A stretch of 64,000 nt of DNA. It comes from Paenibacillus shirakamiensis. Its GTDB lineage: Bacteria > Bacillota > Bacilli > Paenibacillales > Paenibacillaceae. Location of the stretch: NCBI RefSeq assembly GCF_017874255.1, contig NZ_JAGGLD010000001.1, positions 744,001 to 808,000 of the forward strand, written 5' to 3'. Positions 17,514 through 26,301 of the stretch are shown here, piece by piece (the stretch's first letter is position 1; each line of letters begins with the position of its first letter). The position numbers and the translations under genes were made by a program. The notes beneath the pieces were generated by a model. It saw nothing but the letters and a program-made list of their open reading frames with translations, ran no database searches and was not told the origin of the DNA.

Positions 17514-18683
17514 CTAACTGCCCCCGATATGCCCCCCAATTTCTAAAGATGGATTCAAAATATTTTTGGTATACTCTTCAAACCGTTCAATATTCCGCTC
17601 TTCAATTTTTTTAGAAATGTGAGAATACACGTCCGAAGTAATTTGAATACTACCATGTCCTAGTTGTTCTTGAACGTACTTCATGTCAACCCCAGCTTCA
17701 AGTAAAAGTACTGCACATGTATGTCTGAGAGAGTGGATCGGTAGTTTAGATAAATTGGATCGCTTGCATATACGTTCGAATGCATTGAATAAGGAAGACT
17801 TCGGCATAAAATTACCATCTTCACGACAAAGAACTAGATTCAGATCATGGCGATATATATCAGTCAGATTTAGCTTGTTTTGATTTTGCCAATTAGCATG
17901 ATATTTCAAATTATTAATGAGAGATTCACTGATTCGAATTGTTCGAGCAGACCGAAATGTTTTTGGGTCTCCGAATAACTCGGAATTATCTTTAGCTGCA
18001 AAGTCAAGAGTCTCATCAATTTTTATAGTTTTATTCTTTAAATCTATGTCGTTCCATTTAAGAGCAGCAGCTTCTCCTTTTCTCATGCCTGTTTCTATAA
18101 GCACTTTGAAAAATATCCAGTAAATATAACCGTATTTTCGGGAGTTCTGTAAAAATAAAGGGATATTACTGGAATCAATAAACTTGATTTCCTGTTGTTT
18201 TTGTTCTCCTTTTATCTCGGCCCCAATGCATGGGTTATACTGAATTTTTCGAAGTATCAATGCTTTCTTCATTGCATTTGTCATAGTGGTATGAATGATT
18301 TCAACAGTCCTTTTACTCATGGACCTAGATAGGTGGTTTAAAAAAATTTGATAAAGTTCTGGATTTAATTCATTTAGCAAAAGATTTTGAAAATAAGGTA
18401 ATATGTGATTTTTGATATTGTTCTCATGTGATAGAAGCGTATTTTTGCGAACAGTTCCGCGTTTGTATTCGTTAAGCCAAACGTTGAGATAATTTGCTAA
18501 GCTTTCATTCTCAGACAATCCAACTCCTGCTTTAAGATTACGTAAAAACTCTGCAACAGCTAAAGCTGCCTCAGGTTTTGTTCGAAAACCTCGCTCTGAC
18601 TTCTCACGATTTTTTTTAGTCAATGGATCCTTGTACTTGAGTCTATATTCCCATCCTGATGAGTGTTTCTTATAACTAGCCAT
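17514..18683 (-). CDS. phage tyrosine integrase
   Basis: 389 aa. An N-terminal AP2-like arm-binding domain (SSGWEYRLKYKDP) and a SAM-like core-binding domain (~58-155) precede the catalytic domain. Catalytic residues are R201 (TGMRKGE), H317/R320 (HSLRHTC), H343 (LGHGS) and Y353. The GGHIGGS tail is typical of Bacillota phage integrases. CAGGAGGGATAT precedes the ATG, and a perfect LexA box lies at 18700-18711. It is adjacent to attL, as expected. Confidence 0.95.
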   Translation of the reverse strand: MASYKKHSSGWEYRLKYKDPLTKKNREKSERGFRTKPEAALAVAEFLRNLKAGVGLSENESLANYLNVWLNEYKRGTVRKNTLLSHENNIKNHILPYFQNLLLNELNPELYQIFLNHLSRSMSKRTVEIIHTTMTNAMKKALILRKIQYNPCIGAEIKGEQKQQEIKFIDSSNIPLFLQNSRKYGYIYWIFFKVLIETGMRKGEAAALKWNDIDLKNKTIKIDETLDFAAKDNSELFGDPKTFRSARTIRISESLINNLKYHANWQNQNKLNLTDIYRHDLNLVLCREDGNFMPKSSLFNAFERICKRSNLSKLPIHSLRHTCAVLLLEAGVDMKYVQEQLGHGSIQITSDVYSHISKKIEERNIERFEEYTKNILNPSLEIGGHIGGS

Positions 18684-18699
18684 TATATCCCTCCTGATA

Positions 18700-18711
18700 G
18701 AACATATGTTC
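18700..18711 (-). promoter_or_regulatory. LexA box in front of the integrase
   Basis: GAACATATGTTC, a perfect GAAC-N4-GTTC palindrome 17 bases upstream of the integrase start codon. Confidence 0.85.
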
Positions 18712-18757
18712 GATTTATATTTATGTTAAATCGCCTTGCGGCGATGAATTGGCAAGT

Positions 18758-19234
18758 TTAATTAAAGAATCTAATCACTCTTAATGGATCGAATCTTATA
18801 GTATAGTTTTCATTAACATTTATAAAAACCCCAAATTTACTTTTATAATATTCCAATGCAGACTCAAGGAAATCTTCTGATATTTCTAAATAATCGGCCA
18901 ATTCAAATCTGTTACCAATGCCATCATGAAATGCATTTATTATGCCGTCTAAAGGAACTAGCTTATCGAAAGCCCATCTTCGCGCTACAGTTTCCTGTCT
19001 GGTATTGATAATCTGAGTCTGGTCTACAATGTTACCTACTGTTTTATGATAGTGTCCAATTTCTTCCGCTAGTACACATTTCTTTTCAAGTGAGCTATCT
19101 ATGTATTTGCTGATTAGAATGATCTTTTTATGATCAGTCTCGATATACATTCCCTTAAACCTGAATGGTAAATCAGCTCGATCATCCAGTAAAACATCAT
19201 TTAAATCCTTCGCTAAATTATCGTATGAGAGCAT
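18758..19234 (-). CDS. ImmA/IrrE family metallopeptidase
   Basis: 158 aa. The zinc peptidase motif appears as CVLAEEIGHYHKT (~54), the EExGH form common in ICEBs1 ImmA-like proteins, followed by QETVARRWAFDKLVP (~81), the conserved partner helix. Relatives cleave phage or ICE repressors on DNA damage signals. It sits directly downstream of the repressor on the same strand, so the repressor is the likely substrate. GGAGGACTC precedes the ATG. Confidence 0.88.
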   Translation of the reverse strand: MLSYDNLAKDLNDVLLDDRADLPFRFKGMYIETDHKKIILISKYIDSSLEKKCVLAEEIGHYHKTVGNIVDQTQIINTRQETVARRWAFDKLVPLDGIINAFHDGIGNRFELADYLEISEDFLESALEYYKSKFGVFINVNENYTIRFDPLRVIRFFN

Positions 19235-19270
19235 ATAGGAGTCCTCCAGGATGCGTATGCTGTAAGTAGT

Positions 19271-19645
19271 TTATTTGTTTTTAGAAAGAGCTATTTTCAT
19301 AGCAAGTTTAACCTGCTCCATTTCCTTCTCTGATAAAGGTCCATCATGACCGATTTGGTGAGCCGCAAGAGTAAGGATTTCTTCTTCAGTCATTTTATTA
19401 AGTGGATTTAAATTTCTGATCTCCTCGATATCTGTGGTTCCACTCTTAGCCATCAGTTCAAGTTCTTCTGTAGTAATACTAAGCCCCTTACATACTTTTA
19501 TTACGTTGTCTATTGAAGCCTTCCCCACACCCCTAGATAACATGGATTGAAGTGTAGTAGCTGGCAAACCGATTCTTTCTGCGAAAGCACGTCTACTCAT
19601 ACCCATTTCTTCAATCAATTTATCAATAATAACTGCTTTTTCCAC
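19271..19645 (-). CDS. XRE-family prophage repressor (CI-like)
   Basis: 124 aa. The N-terminal helix-turn-helix is MSRRAFAERIGLPATTLQSM (~15-34), with a C-terminal helical tail (MTEEEILTLAAHQIG). No LexA-like protease domain is present, so it cannot autocleave; inactivation through the adjacent ImmA-type peptidase is likely. The GTG start at 19645 follows AAGGAAGGCGG. It is divergent from the Cro-like gene, with palindromic operators between them. Confidence 0.87.
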   Translation of the reverse strand: MEKAVIIDKLIEEMGMSRRAFAERIGLPATTLQSMLSRGVGKASIDNVIKVCKGLSITTEELELMAKSGTTDIEEIRNLNPLNKMTEEEILTLAAHQIGHDGPLSEKEMEQVKLAMKIALSKNK

Positions 19646-19675
19646 TTTTAAGTCCGCCTTCCTTTATACTAATAA

Positions 19676-19830
19676 TGTACGCTATTCCGTATACAAATCA
19701 ATCATACAATATAAATATTATCATGTAAATAAGAATTTATACGTAGTTGCGTACAAAAACATTTAAAATTGCGTTGACAGTGAACGCAATACCGTTTATA
19801 GTTGGAGACAAGCCAAACGCAATTGCGTTC
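19676..19830. promoter_or_regulatory. lysis/lysogeny control region with operators
   Basis: The region has repeated half-sites. ATTGCGTT-N7-AACGCAAT is at 19768-19790 and the perfect palindrome AACGCAATTGCGTT is at 19816-19829. GTAC-type palindromes lie near 19678-19695 and 19744-19754. They flank the rightward promoter and are the probable repressor and Cro sites. Confidence 0.7.
19774..19802 (+). promoter_or_regulatory. rightward early promoter (PR-like)
   Basis: TTGACA (19774-19779), 17 bp, TATAGT (19797-19802). The -35 box lies inside the first operator palindrome. Confidence 0.75.
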
Positions 19831-19854
19831 AACAATGGGAAGGAGGTGTCAAAG

Positions 19855-20067
19855 TTGTACAAAAACCTTCGTGCAGAAATGGCTAAGAGCAATGTGACGA
19901 TAGGGGAAATAGCTGAATTTCTTGGAGTTAGGTACGCTACTGTCAGCGATAAGATGAATGGGAAATCGAGATTCTATTATGACGAAGCATCCAAGATAAA
20001 ACACTGTTATTTTTCTGATTGTTCGCTAGAGTATTTGTTCCAATCAGAGAATCAGAACACAGCTTAA
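19855..20067 (+). CDS. Cro-like XRE regulator
   Basis: 70 aa helix-turn-helix protein (VTIGEIAEFLGVRYATVSDKM). The TTG at 19855 is the start because AAGGAGGTG ends seven bases before it. A longer frame from 19747 would begin upstream of the PR promoter. It is the first gene of the rightward early operon. Confidence 0.8.
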   Translation: MYKNLRAEMAKSNVTIGEIAEFLGVRYATVSDKMNGKSRFYYDEASKIKHCYFSDCSLEYLFQSENQNTA

Positions 20068-20087
20068 AGATCGAAAGGAGATCGTTT

Positions 20088-20366
20088 ATGAGTAGTCTTA
20101 TTTCAATTAGTTTAGATGAATCCAAGGTGTTAGAAATATGCAAGGAAAAACTGAATCAAATGCTCCATGAATTAGATTCTAATTATGTGTTTTGGGATAC
20201 GGCGGAGTTAAAACATAGAACTTGCATGAGCTGGAATTTCATTCAGGAACAGTTTTTCTATGATCCAAGATTCCCGAAAAGGAAGATAGGAGCAAAATGG
20301 TATTTTCCAGCTAGAGAAACTAGAGAATTTTTAGAGAATTGGCTTCGTGAACAAAACGCTAATTGA
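20088..20366 (+). CDS. phage DNA-binding/excisionase-like protein
   Basis: 92 aa. The central part (FWDTAELKHRTCMSWNFIQEQFFYDPRFP) and KIGAKWYFPARETREFLENWL fit the helix-turn-helix plus wing pattern of MerR-like or excisionase-type proteins widespread in Bacillota phages. GAAAGGAGATC precedes the ATG at 20088. The role is inferred from fold resemblance. Confidence 0.65.
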   Translation: MSSLISISLDESKVLEICKEKLNQMLHELDSNYVFWDTAELKHRTCMSWNFIQEQFFYDPRFPKRKIGAKWYFPARETREFLENWLREQNAN

Positions 20367-20379
20367 AAGGAGAAATGAA

Positions 20380-21120
20380 ATGAAGCAATTACAGGTCATT
20401 AGCCAAAATGGTCAGTTGCTTGTAGATAGCCGGGAAGTTGCTGAAATGATAAGTATCAGACACTCAGATTTGCTTGAACGGATTGGAGGATACATCAAGC
20501 ATTTAACCAACGGAGATTTCCGTTCGTCAGATTTCTTTATCGGTACAACTTACCTTGATGCAAAAAACGAAGCTCGTCCGCACTATTTAGTCACTCGTAA
20601 AGGCTGCGACATGGTAGCTAATAAAATGACAGGAGAAAAGGGTGTACTTTTCACGGCTGCCTATGTAACCAAGTTTGAGGAAATGGAGAAGTCCCACGCG
20701 GTTGATCTCACTGGACTCAGCCCACAACTCCAACTAATGATCCAAATGGAGCGGAGACAGGTCCAGATTGAGCAACGGCAACAACAGACAGAACATCAAC
20801 TTACAACCATCAAAGAAACGTTCCTACAGCGTGATGATAACTGGCGTCAGAAAATTAACGGAATGCTAAACGGCGCTGCGCGAAAATCCGGCACAAGTTT
20901 CAAGGACATTAGAACGGAAAGCTATAACTTGCTAGAACTACGAGGGAAATGTGATTTGAATCGTCGTCTTGCTAACCTCCGCGAACGATTAGCTGACTCA
21001 GGAGCGACTAAGACCAAAATTAATGAAACAAATCGTATGGATGTAATTGAGTCGGAACCACGCCTTAAAGAAATCTATACAACCATAGTCAAGGAATTGG
21101 CTATCGGCAGTTTGGCATAG
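20380..21120 (+). CDS. Rha family phage regulatory protein
   Basis: 246 aa. The N-terminal Rha domain reads VDSREVAEMISIRHSDLLERI and then DFRSSDFFIGTTYLD and HYLVTRKGCDMVANKMTG. The C-terminal region (~150-246) resembles the ORF6C domain, with a coiled coil of Gln/Arg at ~120-140. Such anti-repressor-type proteins modulate lysogeny. GAAAGGAG precedes the ATG at 20380. Confidence 0.85.
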   Translation: MKQLQVISQNGQLLVDSREVAEMISIRHSDLLERIGGYIKHLTNGDFRSSDFFIGTTYLDAKNEARPHYLVTRKGCDMVANKMTGEKGVLFTAAYVTKFEEMEKSHAVDLTGLSPQLQLMIQMERRQVQIEQRQQQTEHQLTTIKETFLQRDDNWRQKINGMLNGAARKSGTSFKDIRTESYNLLELRGKCDLNRRLANLRERLADSGATKTKINETNRMDVIESEPRLKEIYTTIVKELAIGSLA

Positions 21121-21134
21121 AAGGGGCGATATGT

Positions 21135-21701
21135 TTGTTAATAAAGCAAGCATTATACACTCGGGAATTTCAGGTAGAAGTGTTGAAACAAGGTTTTATG
21201 GAGCCGAATGATATTGATTTCGAAAAACATAAGAAGCTGATTTTTTGGGGAATCAAAGCTTTGGCTGATAAAAAAAGAACAACAACACTTGAAGAAGCTC
21301 ACGGTCGATTCATTGTAATGGATATGATCTTGGGATGGATAGGAGCATTGACTCCCAAGCAACTCATGACACTTTTTCCAGTCACAAAAGATTTTGATGG
21401 GAACCGTTATGGCATTAAAGATTATTTTTTCACCTTAAACGTCTGCGAAACGCATGGGTTTGATCAGAAGATTGGTGATGCTTTTGATTTCATCTGGGAC
21501 TATTGCAACCATGATATTTCTGATTTCCTTATAGGATTCCTTACAGTCACCAGCAGTATTAGAAAGTTTGAAGGACAACAAGGCTTGGTAGAAGAATATG
21601 CTGCGGAAAACGGTATCAAAACTTATCAAATGAAAGAAATGAATGGATCAACTATTCTGATTGAAAATCTTGTCATAACTAAAGAAGGTAAAGTTCTTTA
21701 G
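21135..21701 (+). CDS. hypothetical phage protein
   Basis: 188 aa, mostly helical, not recognised. The N-terminal half reads GFMEPNDIDFEKHKKLIFWGI with GWIGALTPKQLMTLFP. A TTG start follows AAGGGGCG. It belongs to the early operon by position and strand. Confidence 0.6.
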   Translation: MLIKQALYTREFQVEVLKQGFMEPNDIDFEKHKKLIFWGIKALADKKRTTTLEEAHGRFIVMDMILGWIGALTPKQLMTLFPVTKDFDGNRYGIKDYFFTLNVCETHGFDQKIGDAFDFIWDYCNHDISDFLIGFLTVTSSIRKFEGQQGLVEEYAAENGIKTYQMKEMNGSTILIENLVITKEGKVL

Positions 21702-21723
21702 AAACTTAGAAAGGAGAATAAAC

Positions 21724-21885
21724 ATGACATACGAACGATCTCTTGAGCGACTTGACGTTTATCTCAGGCTTAAGAACTTACGCAAATTGCGGTTTAGTCA
21801 GTTGTTGAACGAGTCAGCTAGGATTTTTATGGACGACGAGATTCACGCGATGGAGAACCTATTACGCCAGAAGGCGACATCATGA
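21724..21885 (+). CDS. small hypothetical phage protein
   Basis: 53 aa, basic and helical (MTYERSLERLDVYLRLKNLR...). A strong AAAGGAGAA ribosome binding site precedes the ATG. The stop overlaps the next start (ATGATG), which indicates translational coupling. Not recognised. Confidence 0.6.
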   Translation: MTYERSLERLDVYLRLKNLRKLRFSQLLNESARIFMDDEIHAMENLLRQKATS

Positions 21886-22040
21886 TGTGCGGATGTGAAA
21901 TGAATCTAGCAAACTATGAAGTATATGAGGACAAGCAACCTCATTGCCTAAGTTGCATGCTAGATGCAGTAGATTGCAGGGATATGGTCTTGGTAAGGAG
22001 GTTAGAACCATATGCGAATCGGCGTGAGGATAAAGTTTAG
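21882..22040 (+). CDS. small cysteine-rich phage protein
   Basis: 52 aa with Cys pairs CGC (~3-5) and CLSC (~22-25) and a further Cys at 32, suggesting a zinc knuckle. The start overlaps the preceding stop by four bases, and the end overlaps the next gene by 29. Not recognised. Confidence 0.5.
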   Translation: MMCGCEMNLANYEVYEDKQPHCLSCMLDAVDCRDMVLVRRLEPYANRREDKV

Positions 22041-22206
22041 TGAGGATTATGGAGATCAAAGAGCATTAGCTGCGGTGGGAGGAGAGATTACTTTTCCAAA
22101 AGGAAAGCCGCCTCAATTTTCCTTTTCAAGTCAGGTTCAATATCACCAGTATCTTAAATTACGAAAAGAAAAAACGCCCACGGTTGCACCCGAGGACGTT
22201 GAGTAA
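22012..22206 (+). CDS. small hypothetical phage protein
   Basis: 64 aa with a Gly- and Pro-containing middle (EITFPKGKPPQFSF). AAGGAGGTT precedes the ATG. Position in the early operon and good ribosome binding site support expression. Function unknown. Confidence 0.6.
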   Translation: MRIGVRIKFSEDYGDQRALAAVGGEITFPKGKPPQFSFSSQVQYHQYLKLRKEKTPTVAPEDVE

Positions 22207-22263
22207 CGCTTATCAAAATTCATTACGGTCAAAATAACACATTTTCTAGGAGGTTGTAAATAG

Positions 22264-23136
22264 ATGACTTTTGAAGAACAGCCAATTGACTATTCAAATT
22301 ATCTTCCTGACGCACCACAAGCTCGCTCTGTGGCTGCTGAAATGGTAGCAACTCGTCAAAGCGAACAGGTGAAGGCTGCCTTGTTCTCTGCCAAGCAATT
22401 TCCTCGGGATCAACAGGCGTCATTTAATCGCATTATGCAAGCTTGCCAACGAAAAAAACTTGCTGAAGAGGCAGCCTATGAGTTTCCTAAAGGCGGAAGT
22501 AAGGTCACAGGTCCATCTATAAGGCTCGCTGAAGTTCTAGCTCAGAACTGGGGCAATATGGAGTACGGAGTTGTGGAGCTGGATCAAGTCAACGGTGTTT
22601 CTAAAATGGAAGCCTATGCGTGGGATATCGAAACGAATACAAGACGATCCATGATCTTTAATGTAACGCATGAAAGAAAGGCAAAAGGACGTATAAACAA
22701 ATTAGATGATCCAAGGGACATTTATGAACTCACTGCTAATATGGGTGCTAGACGTGTACGGGCTTGTATCCTTGGGGTTATCCCTGGAGACATTGTTGAT
22801 GCGGCTTTAGACCGGTGCCGTCAAACCTTAAAAGACGGATATACAGAGCCGCTGACAGATCGGTTAAGAAAGGCATTACTTAAATTTCAAGAGAAGTACG
22901 GCGTATCGAAGGAAATGATTGAGGAATACGTTGGGTGTGGACAGGATGCTTTTACGGAGAATGATTTTCTGAAAATAGCAGGTGTGTGGCGATCCCTTTC
23001 TGACAACATGGCAAAGCGTGAAGATTATTTTAATATCACAAAAGTTCATGTTCCTAGTAATGCTGAAGAAGAATTTCTAAAGCTACAGGAGGTTGAAAAG
23101 AAGGAGGATGTAGTTCATGACATTTCAACTGAATAG
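22264..23136 (+). CDS. phage recombination-associated protein, putative single-strand annealing protein
   Basis: 290 aa of a phage family I cannot name with certainty. The pattern KQFPRDQQASFNRIMQACQR, GGSKVTGPSIRLAEVLAQNW and the ELTANMGARRVRACIL helix recur in Bacillota phages. In those phages the gene precedes a PD-(D/E)XK nuclease and an SSB, exactly as here. That neighbourhood suggests an annealing protein like RecT or Erf. TTG- and AGGAGG-type signals precede the ATG. It overlaps the nuclease gene by 20 bp. Confidence 0.65.
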   Translation: MTFEEQPIDYSNYLPDAPQARSVAAEMVATRQSEQVKAALFSAKQFPRDQQASFNRIMQACQRKKLAEEAAYEFPKGGSKVTGPSIRLAEVLAQNWGNMEYGVVELDQVNGVSKMEAYAWDIETNTRRSMIFNVTHERKAKGRINKLDDPRDIYELTANMGARRVRACILGVIPGDIVDAALDRCRQTLKDGYTEPLTDRLRKALLKFQEKYGVSKEMIEEYVGCGQDAFTENDFLKIAGVWRSLSDNMAKREDYFNITKVHVPSNAEEEFLKLQEVEKKEDVVHDISTE

Positions 23137-23926
23137 TCATAACTATCACTCGACTGAAGCGAATATTCATTACTGGTCTAACAGCCAGTATAAGGACTTC
23201 ATAAGCTGTGAGGCTCGGGCAATAGCGAAGTTAGAGGGCTGGACAGAGCCGTCCTCAGATGCCCTTTTGATTGGTTCATATGTACATGCTTACTTTGAAA
23301 GTCCTGAAGTATTCCAAGAATTCAAAAATAGTAATCCTGAAATGATCTCTTCTAAAGGACCCACCAAAGGGCAGCTTAAGGCAGGGTTCTTACAAGCTAA
23401 TCTATTAATTAAGACCATAGAAAACGATCCACTATGTATGTTTGTCCTGCAAGGTGAGAAAGAAGTCATTTTAACTGGAGAATTTGCTGGGGCAGCTTGG
23501 AAGGTCAAAATGGACAACTATGCCCCAGATCGTAATCGTTTCTCTGATATAAAGACTGTGGCAGTGATCCAAAAGGAAATATGGGACCCTGAGAGCGGCT
23601 ATGTTTCATTTGTTGAATCTAGTAAATACACAGCTCAGATGGCTTTATACGCTGAGATTGAAAGACTGACACGGTCTCGTGATGGATGGATAGAACCCAT
23701 AATAGTAGCTGTTTCTAAGGAAGATCCGCCAGACAAGGCTGTAATCAGTATTAATGCCTACGATATCAAGCGAGAACTAGACAATATTGCAAATAATATG
23801 CCTCGTCTCATCGAAGTAAAGGCAGGTCGTATCCAACCGCTACGTTGCGAGAATTGCCGTTACTGCCGTGAGACCAAGAAACTTAATAAAATTGTACATT
23901 ATTCGGAATTGGTTCCGGGGAGATAG
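23117..23926 (+). CDS. PD-(D/E)XK nuclease, RecE/Cas4-like phage exonuclease
   Basis: 269 aa. The N-terminal WSNSQYKDFISCEARAIAKL and GSYVHAYFE form the first alpha-helix/His motif of DUF3799-type nucleases. The core D-x-E/K pattern falls at KVKMDNYAPDR and FSDIKTVA. Three C-terminal Cys (RCENCRYCRE) may bind an iron-sulphur cluster or zinc. Probably the exonuclease partner of the upstream protein. AAGGAGGATG precedes the ATG. Confidence 0.82.
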   Translation: MTFQLNSHNYHSTEANIHYWSNSQYKDFISCEARAIAKLEGWTEPSSDALLIGSYVHAYFESPEVFQEFKNSNPEMISSKGPTKGQLKAGFLQANLLIKTIENDPLCMFVLQGEKEVILTGEFAGAAWKVKMDNYAPDRNRFSDIKTVAVIQKEIWDPESGYVSFVESSKYTAQMALYAEIERLTRSRDGWIEPIIVAVSKEDPPDKAVISINAYDIKRELDNIANNMPRLIEVKAGRIQPLRCENCRYCRETKKLNKIVHYSELVPGR

Positions 23927-23939
23927 GGAGGAAATACAT

Positions 23940-24344
23940 TTGTTAAACCGAGTGATTTTAATAGGTCGCCTTACACGTGATCCTGAGTTGAGATATAGCG
24001 GATCAGGAACAGCAGTAACTAAATTTACAGTGGCTTGTGATCGTCGTGGAGACGATGGAGCGGATTTCATACAAGTCGTTACTTTCAAGCAGACCGCTGA
24101 GGCTTGCGCCAGTTACCTTAAAAAAGGTCGTTTGGTCGGCATAGAAGGCAGATGGCAAACAGGCAACTTTGAAAACAACGAGGGCAAAAAGGTGTATACC
24201 AACGACTGCATTGCTGATAACGTCCGCTTTCTAGAAAAATCCAATAGTGGACAAGCCAGCAGCGGACAATCTACAACCAACAAAGATCCATTCCAAGATG
24301 ATGGTAAGCCAATAGACATATCTAATGATGATATGCCATTCTAG
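23940..24344 (+). CDS. ssb: single-stranded DNA-binding protein
   Basis: 134 aa OB-fold SSB: LNRVILIGRLTRDPELRYSG, TKFTVACDR and VEGRW-like GIEGRWQTG. The acidic C-terminal tip DDMPF recruits host repair proteins. The TTG start at 23940 follows GGGAGG; an upstream in-frame start at 23868 lies inside the nuclease gene and is rejected. Confidence 0.93.
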   Translation: MLNRVILIGRLTRDPELRYSGSGTAVTKFTVACDRRGDDGADFIQVVTFKQTAEACASYLKKGRLVGIEGRWQTGNFENNEGKKVYTNDCIADNVRFLEKSNSGQASSGQSTTNKDPFQDDGKPIDISNDDMPF

Positions 24345-24355
24345 GGGGCGCTTAG

Positions 24356-24754
24356 ATGCCTGCATACAGCAAAGAGGAACAGGTTAAAAAAATTCGTCAC
24401 AAGCCAAAGAGGGGCCGCCATACAGCCATTACAGACAAGTGTAGCAATGAAGTAAAAAGGCGCGCTGCGGAAAATAATCCAGAAGGTTATCTTGTCTGTG
24501 AACGTTGTGGCTGTAGTCGTCCTAGTGTGCGCTTTGAACGCGCTCACTTAATAAACGCTAGTCAGTATGGCGAAGGAGGCCAGCCTTGGAATATTGTCCT
24601 TCTGTGCGGACCTAAAACAGAAACTGGTACGTGTCATCAATGGGTCGATGAGACGAAGGTCGGCAATGAGTGGAAGATGGAAAAGCGTAGAGAGTTATTG
24701 AACTACTACACCATTGGCCCCGGGCGTGGATGGCAAGCTTACACAAAGGAATAA
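24356..24754 (+). CDS. HNH-like zinc-binding phage protein
   Basis: 132 aa. The order CERCGCSRP, ERAHLINASQYGEGGQPWN, IVLLCGP and CHQWVD resembles an HNH-nuclease zinc core (CxxC, then AH, then N, then CH). The canonical final HxxxH is not evident. A role in DNA cleavage is plausible but unproven. Confidence 0.6.
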   Translation: MPAYSKEEQVKKIRHKPKRGRHTAITDKCSNEVKRRAAENNPEGYLVCERCGCSRPSVRFERAHLINASQYGEGGQPWNIVLLCGPKTETGTCHQWVDETKVGNEWKMEKRRELLNYYTIGPGRGWQAYTKE

Positions 24755-24766
24755 GCGGGTGGTGAA

Positions 24767-25510
24767 ATGGACGGATGGATTAAGCTTCACCGCAAAATAT
24801 TAGATAACCCGGTTGTATGCAAAGACAGTGATTATGCTGCGGTTTGGATGTATCTACTACTAAATGCAACACACAAAGAGTATCCAGCGGTGTTCTCAGG
24901 CGAACGAATTTTGCTCCAACCGGGGCAATTATTAACAGGCAGAATAACGATTGCTGAGAAATTTAACATTCACGAGAGCAAGGTGCAACGCATCTTAAAA
25001 TCGTTCGAAATCGAACAACAGATTGAACAACAAACTAGCAACAAAAAACGCTTAATATCAATACTTTCATGGTCTGATTATCAGACAGATGAACAACAAA
25101 ATGAACATCCAGTGAACAACAAGCGAACAACAACTGAACAACAAGTGAACACAAACAAGAATGTAAAGAACTTAAGAACTAAAGAATTAAAAGAAATAAA
25201 AGATATGTACTCTCCTGACTTTGAATCTTTCTGGAATGCCTATCCTCGAAAGATCGGAAAGAAAGAATCTGCTAAGAAATTTGAAAGTGTAATTAAATCG
25301 GGTGAGGATTCCAAAGTGTTAATTCGATGTGCAACGAATTACAAGAATCATTGTGAACGCCAAAGAACGGATACCCAGTATATAAAGCATCCTAAAACTT
25401 TTTTGAACGAAGAGAGATACAAGGATTATATGAATGGCGGTGAATCTATTGAAACCGGAGGACATGATAGCGGCTCTACCGGAAAGTATAACGAATTTAT
25501 TATACAGTGA
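24767..25510 (+). CDS. phage replication initiation protein (DnaD/helix-turn-helix type)
   Basis: 247 aa. The N-terminal winged helix (MDGWIKLHRKILDNPVVCKD; WMYLLLNATHKEYPAVF) is the usual phage replication initiator start. A Gln/Asn-rich linker (~85-135) leads to FWNAYPRKIGKKESAKKF and a QYIKHPKTFLNEERY motif typical of DnaD-like partners. It lies directly before and overlaps the DnaC-like loader. Confidence 0.82.
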   Translation: MDGWIKLHRKILDNPVVCKDSDYAAVWMYLLLNATHKEYPAVFSGERILLQPGQLLTGRITIAEKFNIHESKVQRILKSFEIEQQIEQQTSNKKRLISILSWSDYQTDEQQNEHPVNNKRTTTEQQVNTNKNVKNLRTKELKEIKDMYSPDFESFWNAYPRKIGKKESAKKFESVIKSGEDSKVLIRCATNYKNHCERQRTDTQYIKHPKTFLNEERYKDYMNGGESIETGGHDSGSTGKYNEFIIQ

Positions 25511-26291
25511 TAATCCACCTTGGACGCATTGGGGTTGTTGCATCCATTGCAGAAAGTTTCTCAGTTATAACGAGTACACGATTCTTGGACGAACCCGTAA
25601 ATTTAAAATTCATTGTGATTGCGAGATTGAACATGACAGACAGCAAAAGATCATTGAGGAACGTAGGAAGAAAACGCTAGAAGTACAAAAGGTCTTTTCT
25701 CGTTTAAACCTTATACCAGATTCACTTCTAAATGCAGGGTTCAAGAACTTTCAAACTAGACCGGGTTCAGAGAAATGCTATGACATTGCCAAAGACTTCT
25801 ACCGGAACTTTGAAAATGAACAGATGGGCTATGTATTTTTTGGAACTCCCGGCAATGGCAAAAGTCATTTGTCTCGAGCTGTACAGAGATCACTTGATGC
25901 AGACGGCTATCCTACCTTGTTCTTGGATTGGCCCAAGATTTCGGACTTGGCACGTAAAGCCATAAAAGACGAGAAAATCAACATTGGTGCAATTGTAAAG
26001 GCCGCCATAGATGTAGACCTATTAGTCCTTGATGACATTGGAACAGGACACCTTACAGACTATGAATTTAAGACAGTAGCATTTCCCATTATCAATGGCA
26101 GGCAGGGCAAAAAGACCTTATTCACTTCGAACCTTAGCCCGGATCGGTTGGAAGAATGGTTTGCACGAGACAAGGATAATAGGCCGCTGGATGTTGATGG
26201 CAGATGTATTGACCGGATTATCGGATCTTGCAAATTCGTTCTCAACAAGGCCACTAGCTACCGGAGAGAGCGAGCAAGAATCATAGAGTAG
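25464..26291 (+). CDS. DnaC-like helicase loader ATPase
   Basis: 275 aa AAA+ protein. An N-terminal Cys cluster (CCIHC, HCDC) precedes the ATPase. Walker A GTPGNGKSHL is at ~127 and Walker B LLVLDDIGTG at ~186. Sensor 1-type FTSNLSPDRLEEW and the terminal RIIGSCKFV arginine region follow. The start at 25464 is used because CGGAGGAC lies just ahead. It would load the host replicative helicase on phage DNA. Confidence 0.88.
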   Translation: MIAALPESITNLLYSDNPPWTHWGCCIHCRKFLSYNEYTILGRTRKFKIHCDCEIEHDRQQKIIEERRKKTLEVQKVFSRLNLIPDSLLNAGFKNFQTRPGSEKCYDIAKDFYRNFENEQMGYVFFGTPGNGKSHLSRAVQRSLDADGYPTLFLDWPKISDLARKAIKDEKINIGAIVKAAIDVDLLVLDDIGTGHLTDYEFKTVAFPIINGRQGKKTLFTSNLSPDRLEEWFARDKDNRPLDVDGRCIDRIIGSCKFVLNKATSYRRERARIIE

Positions 26292-26301
26292 GAGGCAGGC
26301 A

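Noticed and set aside
19747-19854. Longer Cro-like protein from 19747
   Set aside because: The extension covers the promoter and operators, and the ribosome binding site fits the TTG at 19855.
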